Source: Paenibacillus sp. YPG26
GTDB lineage: Bacteria; Bacillota; Bacilli; Paenibacillales; Paenibacillaceae
NCBI RefSeq assembly: GCF_023704175.1
Contig: NZ_CP084530.1
Span: forward strand, 1,133,501-1,197,500
Reading direction: 5' to 3'
DNA length: 64,000 nt
Positions 48,077 to 57,399 of the stretch are shown one piece after another (the stretch's first letter is position 1; each line of letters starts with the position of its first letter). The notes under the pieces are model-generated. The model worked only from the letters and a program-made list of their open reading frames with translations. It searched no databases and was not told the DNA's origin. A program made the position numbers and the translations under genes.

Positions 48077-49111
48077 ATGTTAGGTGGTTTTACGAAAGAC
48101 TTGGGAATTGACTTGGGAACAGCGAACACACTCGTTTATATTCGTGGAAAAGGAATTATTGTCAGGGAGCCGTCCGTTGTAGCTCTTAATACTGATACAA
48201 AAGCCATTGTGGCTGTTGGCGAATCCGCTAAGAAAATGATCGGAAGAACACCTGGGAACATCCGCGCAATCCGTCCTATGAAAGACGGGGTCATTGCTGA
48301 TTTTGATACAACAGCAACGATGATTAAATATTTCATCCGTCAGGCTCAGAAGCAGCGTTCTCTATTCCAGCGCCATCCGAATGTAATGGTATGCGTACCT
48401 TCAGGGATTACTGCCGTTGAACAGCGTGCGGTTGAAGATGCGACCAAGCAGGCGGGTGCACGTGAAGCTTATACGATCGAAGAGCCTTTTGCCGCAGCAA
48501 TCGGAGCCGATCTTCCAGTCTGGGAGCCTACAGGCAGTATGGTTGTAGACATCGGCGGTGGAACGACTGAAGTTGCAGTCATTTCACTTGGCGGTATTGT
48601 AACCAGCCGTTCTGTCCGGGTTGCAGGAGATGAAGCGGATGAGTCTATCATTCAATATATCAAGCGCCAGTATAATCTGATGATCGGTGAGAGAACAGCA
48701 GAGCAGCTGAAGATGGATGTAGGCTCAGCCATGCCGCTGGATCAAGTTGAGACTATGGAGATTCGCGGACGGGACCTGGTAACAGGACTGCCCAAGACAA
48801 TCACCATTACTTCGGATGAGATTTCAGAAGCCTTGGGCGATACGGTCAATGCGATTGTGGATGCGGTTAAGGTGACGCTAGAGAAGTGTCCTCCAGAGCT
48901 TGCTGCCGACATTATGGACCGGGGAATTGTTCTTACAGGCGGCGGGGCGCTGCTTCGCAATCTGGACAAGCTGCTGGCGAATGAGACCGGAATGCCAGTC
49001 ATTGTGGCAGAGAACCCGCTGGATTGTGTAGCCATCGGAACAGGTCGTGCACTCGATAATATTCATTTGTTCAAATCAAGAAGCAGTTCAGCCATCAAAT
49101 CTAGAAGATAG
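48077..49111 (+). CDS. mreB: Rod-shape-determining protein MreB, 344 aa
   Basis: A bacterial actin that organises lateral wall synthesis. The phosphate 1 loop is [13 protein letters not shown] (residues about 9-21). The membrane-binding N-terminus is [38 protein letters not shown], the phosphate 2 segment [15 protein letters not shown] (about 156-170) and [14 protein letters not shown] (the adenosine motif) are all present. AAAGGGAG precedes ATG 48077. First gene of mreBCD. Confidence 0.97.
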   Translation: MLGGFTKDLGIDLGTANTLVYIRGKGIIVREPSVVALNTDTKAIVAVGESAKKMIGRTPGNIRAIRPMKDGVIADFDTTATMIKYFIRQAQKQRSLFQRHPNVMVCVPSGITAVEQRAVEDATKQAGAREAYTIEEPFAAAIGADLPVWEPTGSMVVDIGGGTTEVAVISLGGIVTSRSVRVAGDEADESIIQYIKRQYNLMIGERTAEQLKMDVGSAMPLDQVETMEIRGRDLVTGLPKTITITSDEISEALGDTVNAIVDAVKVTLEKCPPELAADIMDRGIVLTGGGALLRNLDKLLANETGMPVIVAENPLDCVAIGTGRALDNIHLFKSRSSSAIKSRR

Positions 49112-49161
49112 TATGCGAAGAAGACAGCCCTTGTATTGGGAGAGAAAAAGTAAGATAGAGG

Positions 49162-50034
49162 GTGTTGGAACTGTTTAAGCTGCTAGGTAACAAGAGACTG
49201 TTCATATTATTGATTGGACTTATCCTGTTTGTTGCTGTGATGGGATTTACACTCGGACCACGGGCAGGCTTGTCCTGGCCCGAGAAGTTCATCAAGGATA
49301 CGGTAGGATTCGTCCAATCGGTATTCTACAAGCCCGCTCGCGCTGTAGCGGGCTTCTTTGAAGATATCAGCAATCTGCATTCCCTTCAGGAAGAGAATAG
49401 AGAGCTTAAGATTATGATGGCTCACTATTCCCGTGAAATGCCTAAGATTATTGCGCTGCAAACTCAGGTAGAGAGCCTTCAGAATGATCTGAAGTTCACA
49501 GAGGCCCAGAAGAACAGTAACAAATTCGATCTGGCTATCGTCGATGTAGTTAGTGTTAATAACGATCCTGCCAACCGGACTTTGGTTATCAACAGAGGCA
49601 GCAATGATAAGATCAGAAAAGGCCTGAGTGTAATTTCAGATAAAGGCATGGTAGGCATTGTTAGTGAAGTCAGTAACTTCACCTCTACCGTTAAGCTGCT
49701 AACCTCCATGGATTCCAGAGATATCACCTCGCCTGGTATGGCGGCTACCGCCGTTGGCAAGGAGAATACCTCCTTTGGGATAATCGAGGATTTTGACCAG
49801 CAGACAGGTACATTTCTGATGACTAAGATTAATCAGAACGATCCGCTTGCCAAAGGAGACCAAATCGTAACCTCAGGAGCGGGTGGGGCTTTTCCTAAGA
49901 ACCTGCCTATCGGTACTGTGGTTAGCCGTCAGGCTGGTAACGGATTGACAGCTACTGCAAGCATCAAGCCTGCAGCCAGTTTTGAGAACTGGAAGAGCCT
50001 CTTTGTCGTTATCACATGGGAGGTGCCGAAATAA
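49162..50034 (+). CDS. mreC: Cell-shape protein MreC, 290 aa
   Basis: A bitopic membrane protein linking MreB to wall enzymes. One transmembrane helix is at about 11-30 (LFILLIGLILFVAVMGFTLG). A coiled coil covers about 70-110 (LQEENRELKIMMAHYSREMPK). The extracytoplasmic beta domain includes VINRGSNDKIRKGLSVISDKGMVGIVSEV and GDQIVTSGAGGAFPKNLPIGTV. The start is GTG 49162 with a weak ribosome site. The stop overlaps the mreD start by one base (TAATG). Confidence 0.95.
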   Translation: MLELFKLLGNKRLFILLIGLILFVAVMGFTLGPRAGLSWPEKFIKDTVGFVQSVFYKPARAVAGFFEDISNLHSLQEENRELKIMMAHYSREMPKIIALQTQVESLQNDLKFTEAQKNSNKFDLAIVDVVSVNNDPANRTLVINRGSNDKIRKGLSVISDKGMVGIVSEVSNFTSTVKLLTSMDSRDITSPGMAATAVGKENTSFGIIEDFDQQTGTFLMTKINQNDPLAKGDQIVTSGAGGAFPKNLPIGTVVSRQAGNGLTATASIKPAASFENWKSLFVVITWEVPK

Positions 50035-50561
50035 TGGCGCGTCGTTATGTGATGACACTGCTGTTATTTCTGCTATTCATTGTGGAGACCACAATTGTCC
50101 CGCTGCTAATTCCAGGGGCTTGGCAGACCCGGATCATTCCGCATCTGGTTTTTGTAGTGATTCTGTTTGCTGCGATCTATGACCACCGTTATGTTGCTCT
50201 GATGCTTGGACTGACTTTTGGCATACTTCATGATGTGGTGTTCTACGGAATTATGATTGGCACTTATTCGTTCTCCATGGGATTATCAGGTTATTTAATG
50301 GGGCTTGTATTCCGGTCGCGCCGAGCCTCTCTCCTGGTTATGATGATCGTGGTTGTGATCGGAAGCCTGCTCATGGATTCAATCATATTCGGCATTTATA
50401 CGGTATTTAAGATTTATAAATTGCCTTACACCTATGCGCTTGTTGACCACATTATTCCAACCGTGATTGTACAGCTGATCTTTGCTCTGGCCATTTATGT
50501 GCCCTTGCGCCGTCAAATCGACAAGCTCGTCAGACGGCGTCCCCAAGAGGAGACTGCCTGA
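50034..50561 (+). CDS. mreD: Rod-shape-determining membrane protein MreD, 175 aa
   Basis: A polytopic membrane protein with about five helices (residues 7-27, 35-55, 60-80, 95-120 and 140-160). It has the family LIPGAWQTRIIPHLVFVVILFAAIYDHR region and a GLTFGILHDVVFYG loop. GGGAGGTG supports ATG 50034, and the start overlaps mreC. It completes the elongasome trio. Confidence 0.94.
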   Translation: MARRYVMTLLLFLLFIVETTIVPLLIPGAWQTRIIPHLVFVVILFAAIYDHRYVALMLGLTFGILHDVVFYGIMIGTYSFSMGLSGYLMGLVFRSRRASLLVMMIVVVIGSLLMDSIIFGIYTVFKIYKLPYTYALVDHIIPTVIVQLIFALAIYVPLRRQIDKLVRRRPQEETA

Positions 50562-50640
50562 CTTTCAGACGTCATTTTCAGTGACTAAGGAGGAAATGGA
50601 AGGCTCACTCACGAATTGATGTAAGGGGAGGGACAGGCTT

Positions 50641-51303
50641 ATGACAGTGAAATCGAACCATGTAACTATAAAAGGCACCAAAGATGGCCTGATATTCCTG
50701 CTTGACGATCAGTGTGAATTCTCGGAGCTTCTTGAAGATCTTAGATATAAACTGGAACACAGCCATCAGAATATTTTGACAGGACCTATCATTCATGTGG
50801 ATATCAAGGTGGGTCTAAGAGAGATTACAGAGGATCAGAAGAATGAAATTCTGGACACGCTTAAGCAAAAGGGCAATCTGCTTATCCGTTCAATTGATAC
50901 ACCGGCTCTGGATACCGAAGCTGCTGTTAAGAACCCATTGACGATTCATACCGGAATGGTCCGCTCAGGCCAGGTGCTTCATCATGATGGAGATATCCTG
51001 TTCTTGGGAGACGTGAATCCGGGCGGTACGTTAGAGTGTACGGGTGATATTTTCATTATAGGTGCCCTGCGGGGAATGGCGCATGCCGGGGTTAACGGGA
51101 ACGAAGCAGCGGTCATTGCGGCTTCGTACCTGGCACCAACCCAGCTCAGAATTGCGGAAGTCATCAGCAGACCTCCGGATGAATGGGAGAACAGGGAGAC
51201 AAGCATGGAGTTCGCTTATTTGAAGGACGGAGCCATGCAGATAGACAAGATTACGAATATAGTCCGAGTACGGCCGGATTTAAGCTCACTAAAAGGGGTG
51301 TAG
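50641..51303 (+). CDS. minC: Septum site-determining protein MinC, 220 aa
   Basis: It inhibits FtsZ assembly away from mid-cell. The N-terminal domain (residues 1-100) begins VKSNHVTIKGTKDGLIFLLDD. The C-terminal beta-helix domain (about 108-205) carries VRSGQVLHHDGDILFLGDVNPGGTLECTGDIFIIGALRGMAHAG. AGGGGAGGGA precedes ATG 50641. Three bases separate it from minD. Confidence 0.95.
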   Translation: MTVKSNHVTIKGTKDGLIFLLDDQCEFSELLEDLRYKLEHSHQNILTGPIIHVDIKVGLREITEDQKNEILDTLKQKGNLLIRSIDTPALDTEAAVKNPLTIHTGMVRSGQVLHHDGDILFLGDVNPGGTLECTGDIFIIGALRGMAHAGVNGNEAAVIAASYLAPTQLRIAEVISRPPDEWENRETSMEFAYLKDGAMQIDKITNIVRVRPDLSSLKGV

Positions 51304-51306
51304 ATT

Positions 51307-52101
51307 ATGGGAGAGGCTATTGTCGTCACTTCGGGAAAAGGCGGTGTAGGCAAGACTACGACGTCAGCCAATATAGGCACAGCGCTTGCTTTGCTTGGCA
51401 AAAAGGTTTGTCTAGTCGATACGGACATCGGCCTACGCAATCTCGATGTCGTAATGGGGCTTGAGAACCGGATTATTTATGACTTGTGTGACGTTGCAGA
51501 AGGACGCTGCCGGTTGAATCAAGCGCTTGTGAAGGACAAGCGTTTCGATGAACTATATATGCTTCCCGCAGCCCAGACCAAGGATAAGAATGCCGTATCC
51601 CCGGAACAGGTACGGGATATCATTCTGGAACTGAAGAAAGAGTATGAATATGTGATTATCGATTGTCCTGCAGGGATTGAGCAGGGCTTCAAGAATGCAA
51701 TAGCCGGTGCGGACCAGGCCATTGTGGTTACGACTCCGGAGCATGCAGCCGTCAGGGATGCGGACCGGATTATTGGACTTTTGGAGAGCTCGCACATCAA
51801 ATCACCCAAGCTGGTGGTCAACCGGATTCGGGTGAATATGGTTAAATCGGGAGATATGCTGGATATTGAGGGGATTCTTCAAGTTCTGAATATTGATCTG
51901 ATCGGGATTGTGCCTGATGATGAGCTTGTTATTAAAGCGGCGAATACTGGAGAACCTACGGTTATGAATCCGGATTCCAAAGCAGCGATTGCTTACCGCA
52001 ATATCGCCCGGCGTATACTGGGTGACACAGTTCCCCTCATGCAGCTGGACCAGAAAAAAGGCGCATTTACGCGTTTTAAGAAGTTTTTTGGCATGGGCTA
52101 A
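51307..52101 (+). CDS. minD: Septum site-determining ATPase MinD, 264 aa
   Basis: A membrane-associated deviant-Walker ATPase that recruits MinC. The deviant Walker A is SGKGGVGKTTTSAN (residues about 9-22), with switch I DTDIGLRNLDVVMG and switch II DCPAGIEQGF. The C-terminal amphipathic membrane-targeting helix is TRFKKFFGMG. AAAAGGGGTG precedes ATG 51307. Co-transcribed with minC. Confidence 0.97.
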   Translation: MGEAIVVTSGKGGVGKTTTSANIGTALALLGKKVCLVDTDIGLRNLDVVMGLENRIIYDLCDVAEGRCRLNQALVKDKRFDELYMLPAAQTKDKNAVSPEQVRDIILELKKEYEYVIIDCPAGIEQGFKNAIAGADQAIVVTTPEHAAVRDADRIIGLLESSHIKSPKLVVNRIRVNMVKSGDMLDIEGILQVLNIDLIGIVPDDELVIKAANTGEPTVMNPDSKAAIAYRNIARRILGDTVPLMQLDQKKGAFTRFKKFFGMG

Positions 52102-52217
52102 CCCCAGCTTGGCTTGTAAGCCTAATATCTATCTCAACATACCGGAGTATGAAGTGGTCTGCAGACTTTGTGCAGCTTCCTTCGTACCCGGTTTTTTGCT
52201 GTTCAAGGCTGGTCTGT

Positions 52218-52246
52218 TCATATTTAGCGGGCTCTTCTCATATGAT
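52218..52246 (+). promoter_or_regulatory. Candidate sigma-E promoter of spoIVFA-spoIVFB
   Basis: TCATATT (52218-52224), a 14-bp spacer and CATATGAT (52239-52246). This closely resembles the mother-cell sigma-E pattern (xATATT, 13-15 bp, CATACAxT). It lies 45 bp upstream of spoIVFA, whose B. subtilis operon is transcribed by sigma-E. There is about 190 bp of non-coding sequence here after minD. Confidence 0.65.
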
Positions 52247-52290
52247 GGAACAAGCTATATATTATACAAGCCGCAAAGGGGAGTAGCGCT

Positions 52291-53217
52291 ATGGACTTGA
52301 AGTCAGGTGTGAAAAAGCGCAGAGAAGAGCGGATCGGACAACTCTTAGCCGCTCCAATGGATCATTCCATGCTTGGTAAGCCGCTATGGGAGGCATCTGA
52401 ACATCCCTCCTCCTATGAGATACAGGAACCTGTTATCGAAACCAACCGTACCCATGTCCCCGAATATCAGGAGCCTGACCCTGAAAGGGTATGGAAACAG
52501 AATAGTGCCAGGTGGGCCTATGACATAGAGACCAATTCAAGAGATTCAAGAGATCCAAAAGATTCAGGCAGGGGCAATCCTCCTGGAACAGTCTCCTTTT
52601 GGAAAATGCTCTTTCTGCGTGCTTTGATTAGTAGCATGATATTTGGAGCGTTATGGGGCATTTATCGTTATGAGCCTGAATGGTCGCTTCCTATCCGTCA
52701 ATTTGTTGACAAGACGTTTACCGAGGAAATTGACTTTGGGGCCGCGCAGGTCTGGTATAACGAACATTTCGGGGGGGCGCCTTCCTTTATTCCTATCTTC
52801 GGTCAAAATAAGGACAAGGGCCAGAAAGTGCAGAGCCAGCAGATCTTCTTCTCTCCGATGGAGGGAACGGTCATTCTGCCGTTTGCTTTGAATTTGGAAG
52901 GAATTGAGGTTCTTCCCCCTGCGGCAAAGCTTAAATCCGGTGAGTCACAGGTGAGCAGCGTTGAAACCGGCCGTGTCACGGAGGTTACCCAAGACGTGAA
53001 CACCGGACTGACTGTACATATACAGCATCCAGGTGGGTATTATTCAATATACGGACATCTGAGCAGTGCCAATGTCCAGCAGGGGGACTGGGTTGAAGGG
53101 GGAGAAGCAGTAGGCAGCCTAAGAAGCCCGGAGGCAGGAACTCCGAAAGCTTTGTATTTTGCTTTGAAGAAAGACGGCCAGTATATCGACCCGTCTGACG
53201 TGGTGCCTTTTGATTAG
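52291..53217 (+). CDS. spoIVFA: Stage IV sporulation protein FA, regulator of SpoIVFB, 308 aa
   Basis: It holds the intramembrane protease SpoIVFB inactive in the outer forespore membrane until the SpoIVB signal. A hydrophilic, disordered cytosolic part (residues 1-105) precedes one transmembrane helix (about 108-126). The extracytoplasmic part ends in a LytM/M23-like domain (about 185-305: FFSPMEGTVILPF; HPGGYYSIYGHLSSANVQQGDWVEGGEAVG). The first metal-binding HxxxD motif of active M23 peptidases is not seen, so it is probably a non-catalytic fold. AAGGGGAG precedes ATG 52291. It overlaps spoIVFB by eight bases. Confidence 0.92.
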   Translation: MDLKSGVKKRREERIGQLLAAPMDHSMLGKPLWEASEHPSSYEIQEPVIETNRTHVPEYQEPDPERVWKQNSARWAYDIETNSRDSRDPKDSGRGNPPGTVSFWKMLFLRALISSMIFGALWGIYRYEPEWSLPIRQFVDKTFTEEIDFGAAQVWYNEHFGGAPSFIPIFGQNKDKGQKVQSQQIFFSPMEGTVILPFALNLEGIEVLPPAAKLKSGESQVSSVETGRVTEVTQDVNTGLTVHIQHPGGYYSIYGHLSSANVQQGDWVEGGEAVGSLRSPEAGTPKALYFALKKDGQYIDPSDVVPFD

Positions 53218-54064
53218 ATTCGCGGGTATCCAGTTCTCCGTACACCCCTTATTTGTAATTATTATGCTGGCCTCCGTCCTGACTGGCCGATTTCTTGAGC
53301 TGATCGCCCTCTTCGGCATCGTCTTTGTACATGAACTAGGTCATGTCGCCGCAGCAAGATGGTTCGGAATTCCCGTAGTATCGGTAACCCTGCTTCCCTT
53401 TGGCGGTAATGCCGTTATGGAGGACAACGGGAATGTTACAGCAGGCAAGGAGATTATCATCGCACTGGCAGGACCTTTTCAAAACCTGGTCTTAATTGGA
53501 ATCACCCTACTTCTGCACCAGAGCGCAGTTTGGGAAGGAGCATTCCCGGTTTATTTTATAGAGTGTAATATCCTGATAGCCTTGTTTAATTTGCTGCCAA
53601 TTCTGCCCCTAGATGGGGGGAAGATCAGCCAAGCCCTATGCAGCCTGTCATTGTCCTATCATTCCACCATCCTGTGGTGCACCCGGGTGAGTGTACTGTT
53701 CAGCGTGCTTGTAATTATATATGCGGTAGGTCCGTGGCTTGTGGGGGGGGCTCTCCAGCTTAACCTGCTGCTGATCGGCAGCTTTCTGTTGTATTCCAAT
53801 CTGACCGATTACCGGAATGTCCATTACAGGTTTCTCCGTTTCTTAATGAACCGGGATCAATCATTCTCACAGCATTTGATTCAAGGCAGTCTCGTACAGC
53901 CTATAATTGCAGAACCATCGAAACCTTTGGACCGGATACTGCGTCTATTAAGACGAGAGAAGTATCATTTCATCTATGTGATGAACCATAAGGGCGAGAT
54001 TATGGCGGTTGTGCCGGAACAGAAGGTTATTGCCTCTTATTTGACGGGGAGACTGGACCACTGA
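53210..54064 (+). CDS. spoIVFB: Intramembrane metalloprotease SpoIVFB (pro-sigma-K processing), 284 aa
   Basis: A site-2-type protease that cleaves pro-sigma-K in the mother cell. The zinc ligands are in HELGH (His41, Glu42, His45), and the third ligand Asp is in LLPILPLDGGK (about residue 133). About six transmembrane helices fill residues 1-200. A C-terminal CBS-like cytosolic tail (about 205-284: QPIIAEPSKPLDRILRLLRREKYHFIYVM) should bind substrate and ATP. The start is TTG 53210 inside spoIVFA, giving translational coupling. Confidence 0.95.
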   Translation: MIRFAGIQFSVHPLFVIIMLASVLTGRFLELIALFGIVFVHELGHVAAARWFGIPVVSVTLLPFGGNAVMEDNGNVTAGKEIIIALAGPFQNLVLIGITLLLHQSAVWEGAFPVYFIECNILIALFNLLPILPLDGGKISQALCSLSLSYHSTILWCTRVSVLFSVLVIIYAVGPWLVGGALQLNLLLIGSFLLYSNLTDYRNVHYRFLRFLMNRDQSFSQHLIQGSLVQPIIAEPSKPLDRILRLLRREKYHFIYVMNHKGEIMAVVPEQKVIASYLTGRLDH

Positions 54065-54127
54065 GCCTGATTTCCATGATATAATTTGATGACAACAGTT
54101 CGGCAGAGCGTAAGCAGGGGTGAGTAC

Positions 54128-55357
54128 ATGAAGCAGATGATTGTTCGCTGCGAGCCGGGCTCTACACAGATGGCACTGCTGGAGCATGGCAGACTTGTGG
54201 AGTTCGCGGTTGAGCGTTCTGAAGAAAGCGGTGTTGTAGGCAGCCTGTTCAAAGGGCGCGTAATTAATGTGATCCCGGGTATGCAGGCGGCTTTTGTCGA
54301 TATAGGACAGAAGAAGAATGCATTCCTTTATATTGACGACGTACTGCATCCTCATTTAGAGAAGCAGCCCAAGGTCAAGCCTTCCATTACAGAGCTGCTT
54401 AAGGTTGGACAAGAGCTTATTGTTCAGGTTGTAAAAGATGCGCTGGGAACGAAAGGTGCCCGGGTAACTACGCATTATTCACTGCCGGGAAGATGGATCG
54501 TCTATATGCCCATTTCCGGGTATGTTGCTGTATCCAAGCGGATTGAGAGAGAAAGTGAGAGGAACCGCCTCAGACAGCTTGGAGAAGAGCTTCGCCAGGA
54601 AGAAGAGGGGCTGATCATACGGACCGTAGCGGAGAATGAACAGGCTGAAGCGATTGAGGAAGATTTGGAATTTCTGCGCACGCAGTGGACAGCTGTTCTG
54701 GACAGGGCAGGGAAAGTTCAAGTCCCGGCTCTCCTTCATCAGGATTTGAGCATGGTTCAGCGGTTAATGAGAGATGTATATATTCCCCAGTCCGGGGAGC
54801 TGATTCTCGATAACAAGCAGCAGGCGGAAGAAGCGGTCTCCTTCCTGGAAGGAATGCTGCAGGGGGAACTTCCCAAGGTACATGAATACAAGGATGACAA
54901 GCCGATCTTCGAGGCTTACGGCATTCAGCATCAGCTTAACAAGGACTTCCAGCGCAAGACCTGGCTGCCTGGCGGCGGATATCTGATATGGGACCGGACC
55001 GAGGCCTTGACTGTAATTGATGTGAATACGGGTAAATTCACAGGGACGGACAATCTTGAGGATACCGTATTTCAGACTAATCTGGAGGCTGCGGCTGAAA
55101 TTGCAAGACTGCTTCGTCTGCGCGATACCGGCGGTATTGTTATTATTGACTTCATTGACATGGAGATTGAAGAGCACCGCAGCCGTGTGCTTCATATGCT
55201 TGAGGATAAGATGAGACCTGATCGGACCCAGCACCATATTCTCGGCTGGACGAAGCTTGGTCTGCTTGAACTGACCCGGAAGAAAATGCGCGAAGGCAGC
55301 GGGGCCCATTGGGATGTATGCTCAGTATGTCAGGGGACGGGCAGAGTGAAACGATAG
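54128..55357 (+). CDS. rng: Ribonuclease E/G family protein, 409 aa
   Basis: An endoribonuclease for rRNA or mRNA processing. An S1 domain lies at about residues 38-115 (GSLFKGRVINVIPGMQAAFVDIGQKKNAFL). The RNase H-like catalytic region has metal-binding Asp residues in TVIDVNTGKFTG (about 302) and IIDFIDME (about 346). The zinc-link type C-terminus is CSVCQGTGRVKR. It lacks the long RNase E scaffold, so it is RNase G-sized. AGGGGTGAG supports ATG 54128. B. subtilis has no RNase E/G, but this class commonly sits before rplU in other Bacillota. Confidence 0.93.
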   Translation: MKQMIVRCEPGSTQMALLEHGRLVEFAVERSEESGVVGSLFKGRVINVIPGMQAAFVDIGQKKNAFLYIDDVLHPHLEKQPKVKPSITELLKVGQELIVQVVKDALGTKGARVTTHYSLPGRWIVYMPISGYVAVSKRIERESERNRLRQLGEELRQEEEGLIIRTVAENEQAEAIEEDLEFLRTQWTAVLDRAGKVQVPALLHQDLSMVQRLMRDVYIPQSGELILDNKQQAEEAVSFLEGMLQGELPKVHEYKDDKPIFEAYGIQHQLNKDFQRKTWLPGGGYLIWDRTEALTVIDVNTGKFTGTDNLEDTVFQTNLEAAAEIARLLRLRDTGGIVIIDFIDMEIEEHRSRVLHMLEDKMRPDRTQHHILGWTKLGLLELTRKKMREGSGAHWDVCSVCQGTGRVKR

Positions 55358-55375
55358 AATAATGGGAAGAAAGTA

Positions 55376-55404
55376 TTGATCTTCGAGGATGTCCATGCTA
55401 TTAT
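55376..55404 (+). promoter_or_regulatory. Sigma-A promoter of rplU-prp-rpmA
   Basis: TTGATC (55376-55381), a 17-bp spacer and TATTAT (55399-55404). It lies about 30 bp before the L21 leader. Confidence 0.6.
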
Positions 55405-55433
55405 AATTTAGTATGTGTCTTAAGTGAACTCTT

Positions 55434-55522
55434 CTGCACATGCTGTAACCGCTCCGATCAGGTCTGGAAGTATGCTTCGGCATCACCTGAATCAGGCGAG
55501 TCTGAGAAATGAGGAGGTGCAG
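55434..55522 (+). promoter_or_regulatory. Ribosomal protein L21 leader (autoregulatory RNA)
   Basis: The 5' CTGCAC (55434-55439) can pair with GTGCAG (55517-55522), closing a structured leader with internal hairpins (for example GTATGCTTCGGCATCAC). The 3' arm abuts the GAGGAGG ribosome site of rplU, so folding or protein binding could block translation. This matches the known L21 leader RNA of Bacillota in place and architecture; no covariance check was possible here. Confidence 0.75.
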
Positions 55523-55526
55523 ACAA

Positions 55527-55838
55527 ATGTACGCAATTATTGAAACAGGTGGCAAGCAATACCGTGTTCAAGAAGGAGATGTTCTTTACATCGAGAAATT
55601 GAATGCTGGTGACGGCGAGAGTGTTACTTTCGATCGTGTTTTGGCAGTTTCTAAAGGTGACGGCTTGGTAGCAGGAGCTCCACTCGTATCCGGTGCAAGT
55701 GTAACAGCGAAAGTTGAGAAACACGGCAAAGGCGAGAAAGTGGTTGTATTCAAATACAAAGCTAAGAAGAACTACCGTAAGAAACAAGGTCATCGTCAAC
55801 CTTACACGAAAGTGACCATCGAGAAAATCCAAGCGTAA
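55527..55838 (+). CDS. rplU: 50S ribosomal protein L21, 103 aa
   Basis: [18 protein letters not shown] is the standard N-terminus, and the C-terminal [24 protein letters not shown] is the bL21 signature. GAGGAGG supports ATG 55527; the in-frame extension upstream overlaps the leader. Strong codon bias is consistent with high expression. First gene of rplU-prp-rpmA. Confidence 0.98.
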   Translation: MYAIIETGGKQYRVQEGDVLYIEKLNAGDGESVTFDRVLAVSKGDGLVAGAPLVSGASVTAKVEKHGKGEKVVVFKYKAKKNYRKKQGHRQPYTKVTIEKIQA

Positions 55839-55851
55839 GAAGGTGCGGTAG

Positions 55852-56184
55852 TTGATTATCGTCTCCATATTGCGCCGTAACGGCAGCTCTATTCAAGGAT
55901 TTAAAGTGGAAGGCCATGCGAATTATGCCAAGGCCGGTGAAGATATTGTATGTGCGGGCGTCTCTGCCGTCACAGTAGGTACAGTCAACTCAATTGAGGA
56001 GCTTACCGGTATCGTTATGGAGTCAGAGATGAAGAACGGCTTCTTGAGCGCGGTTCTCCCGGATTCCAGCCAGTCTCCCGCATTGGAGCAGGCTCAGCTT
56101 TTGTTATCATCCCTGGTGGTTATGCTGAAGAGTATCGAACAGTCATACGACAAGTATATTAAGATAAAGCAGGTTAATATTTGA
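55852..56184 (+). CDS. prp: Ribosomal-processing cysteine protease Prp, 110 aa
   Basis: It removes the N-terminal extension of ribosomal protein L27. The catalytic dyad is His22 ([11 protein letters not shown]) and Cys34 ([11 protein letters not shown]). The start is TTG 55852 with AGAAGGTGCGG upstream. The adjacent L27 has the cleavable extension [12 protein letters not shown], so protease and substrate genes are neighbours, as in B. subtilis (ysxB) and Staphylococcus. Confidence 0.95.
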   Translation: MIIVSILRRNGSSIQGFKVEGHANYAKAGEDIVCAGVSAVTVGTVNSIEELTGIVMESEMKNGFLSAVLPDSSQSPALEQAQLLLSSLVVMLKSIEQSYDKYIKIKQVNI

Positions 56185-56202
56185 AGAAGGAGGTAGACAA
56201 CA

Positions 56203-56514
56203 ATGTTGAAATTGGATCTCCAGTTATTTGCATCCAAGAAGGGTGTAGGTTCCACAAAGAACGGACGCGATAGTGAATCGAAACGTCTTGGCGTTAAACG
56301 TGCTGATGGCCAAACGGTTACAGGTGGTAGCATCCTCGTTCGCCAACGCGGTACGAAGATTCACCCGGGTAACAACGTAGGAATCGGTAAAGACGACACC
56401 CTCTTCGCAAAAGTTGATGGTGTAGTGAAATTCGAACGTTGGGGTCGCGATCGCAAAAAAGTGAGCGTCTACCCTGCCCAAGTCGCTCCGGTAGCGGCTG
56501 CAGTTGAAGCGTAA
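56203..56514 (+). CDS. rpmA: 50S ribosomal protein L27 with Prp-cleavable extension, 103 aa
   Basis: The N-terminal [10 protein letters not shown] precedes the mature [14 protein letters not shown] start; Prp is expected to cut after FA. The bL27 core [32 protein letters not shown] is intact. GAAGGAGG precedes ATG 56203. The protein lies at the peptidyl-transferase centre after maturation. Confidence 0.98.
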   Translation: MLKLDLQLFASKKGVGSTKNGRDSESKRLGVKRADGQTVTGGSILVRQRGTKIHPGNNVGIGKDDTLFAKVDGVVKFERWGRDRKKVSVYPAQVAPVAAAVEA

Positions 56515-56526
56515 GAATTTGATTAA

Positions 56527-56556
56527 GCCCCTGGCAGTCATGCCGGGGGCTTTTTT
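56527..56556 (+). terminator. Terminator of rplU-prp-rpmA
   Basis: Stem GCCCCTGGCA / TGCCGGGGGC (one G-T pair), a four-base loop and T6. Confidence 0.93.
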
Positions 56557-56643
56557 GTAGTTAACCTCTGACTAGCACGCGGCGGCAAATCTTTTGTGAT
56601 ATACTGGTTAAAGATGTCACCTCCGAAAAAGGAATGGAGAATT

Positions 56644-57378
56644 ATGAAATATCGTAAATCGCCCTCTATTGTTGCCTTCATGTTAGCTTTAGTCCCTATG
56701 ATCGCGGTATATTTTGCGCATTCTCTCATTCTGCATCTTGCAGCATGCGTTTGGGGTGGGCTTGTAGGTCTGACCTATTTTCAATTTATGAAGCGCCAGA
56801 AGGAGAATGAGACTAAGCGGCTGCTTGATTCCCTTCAGCAGACGGCTAATGCTGCACTGGGGCATCATCGTCATGACTGGATGAATGACCTGCAAATTTT
56901 ATATGGTTATATTCAGCTTGGAAAGCATGATAAACTCGTCCACTGTGTGGAAAGAATAAAGGAACGGATGAACATAGAGAGCAGTATTTCCAAATTAGGC
57001 ATCCCATCTTTGGTGTTCTATCTGCAGTCGTTCCGTGAAGTTAACAGGTCTATTCATCTGGATGTTGAAATTGAGGAAGGACTGCAGCTCAGCGGCCTGC
57101 TTGATGCTGGGCAAGCGGAAGAGCTGACCGAAGCCATTATGGACACGGTGCGTGCCTTCCAATTTGCCGGACGCTCATCATGGGGTGAAGTGTTAGAGCT
57201 CAAAATGTCCATTTTTACAGAGAATCAGGAAATTGTTGTTATGTTCGAGCAAGATGGTGACCATGGCAACGCTGAAATACTAAGACAGAGAATCGAAGAG
57301 ACGGTTCAGGGCAAGCGGGTTAGAGCAGAACAGACTGAGCCGCTGCAAGCCTCATTTGAGCTGCGGATACCATGTTGA
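56644..57378 (+). CDS. spo0B: Sporulation phosphotransferase Spo0B, with N-terminal membrane segments, 244 aa
   Basis: It relays phosphate from Spo0F to Spo0A in the sporulation phosphorelay. The phosphorylatable His is His77 in GHHRHDWMNDLQILYGYIQLGK, matching the RHDW context of B. subtilis Spo0B His30. The C-terminal part (about 130-244) is the degenerate kinase-like domain. Unlike B. subtilis Spo0B, residues about 8-46 form two hydrophobic segments, so this form is probably membrane-bound. GGAATGGAG supports ATG 56644. It sits immediately before obg as in B. subtilis. Confidence 0.9.
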   Translation: MKYRKSPSIVAFMLALVPMIAVYFAHSLILHLAACVWGGLVGLTYFQFMKRQKENETKRLLDSLQQTANAALGHHRHDWMNDLQILYGYIQLGKHDKLVHCVERIKERMNIESSISKLGIPSLVFYLQSFREVNRSIHLDVEIEEGLQLSGLLDAGQAEELTEAIMDTVRAFQFAGRSSWGEVLELKMSIFTENQEIVVMFEQDGDHGNAEILRQRIEETVQGKRVRAEQTEPLQASFELRIPC

Positions 57379-57399
57379 ACTTTATAATGAGGTGAAATG

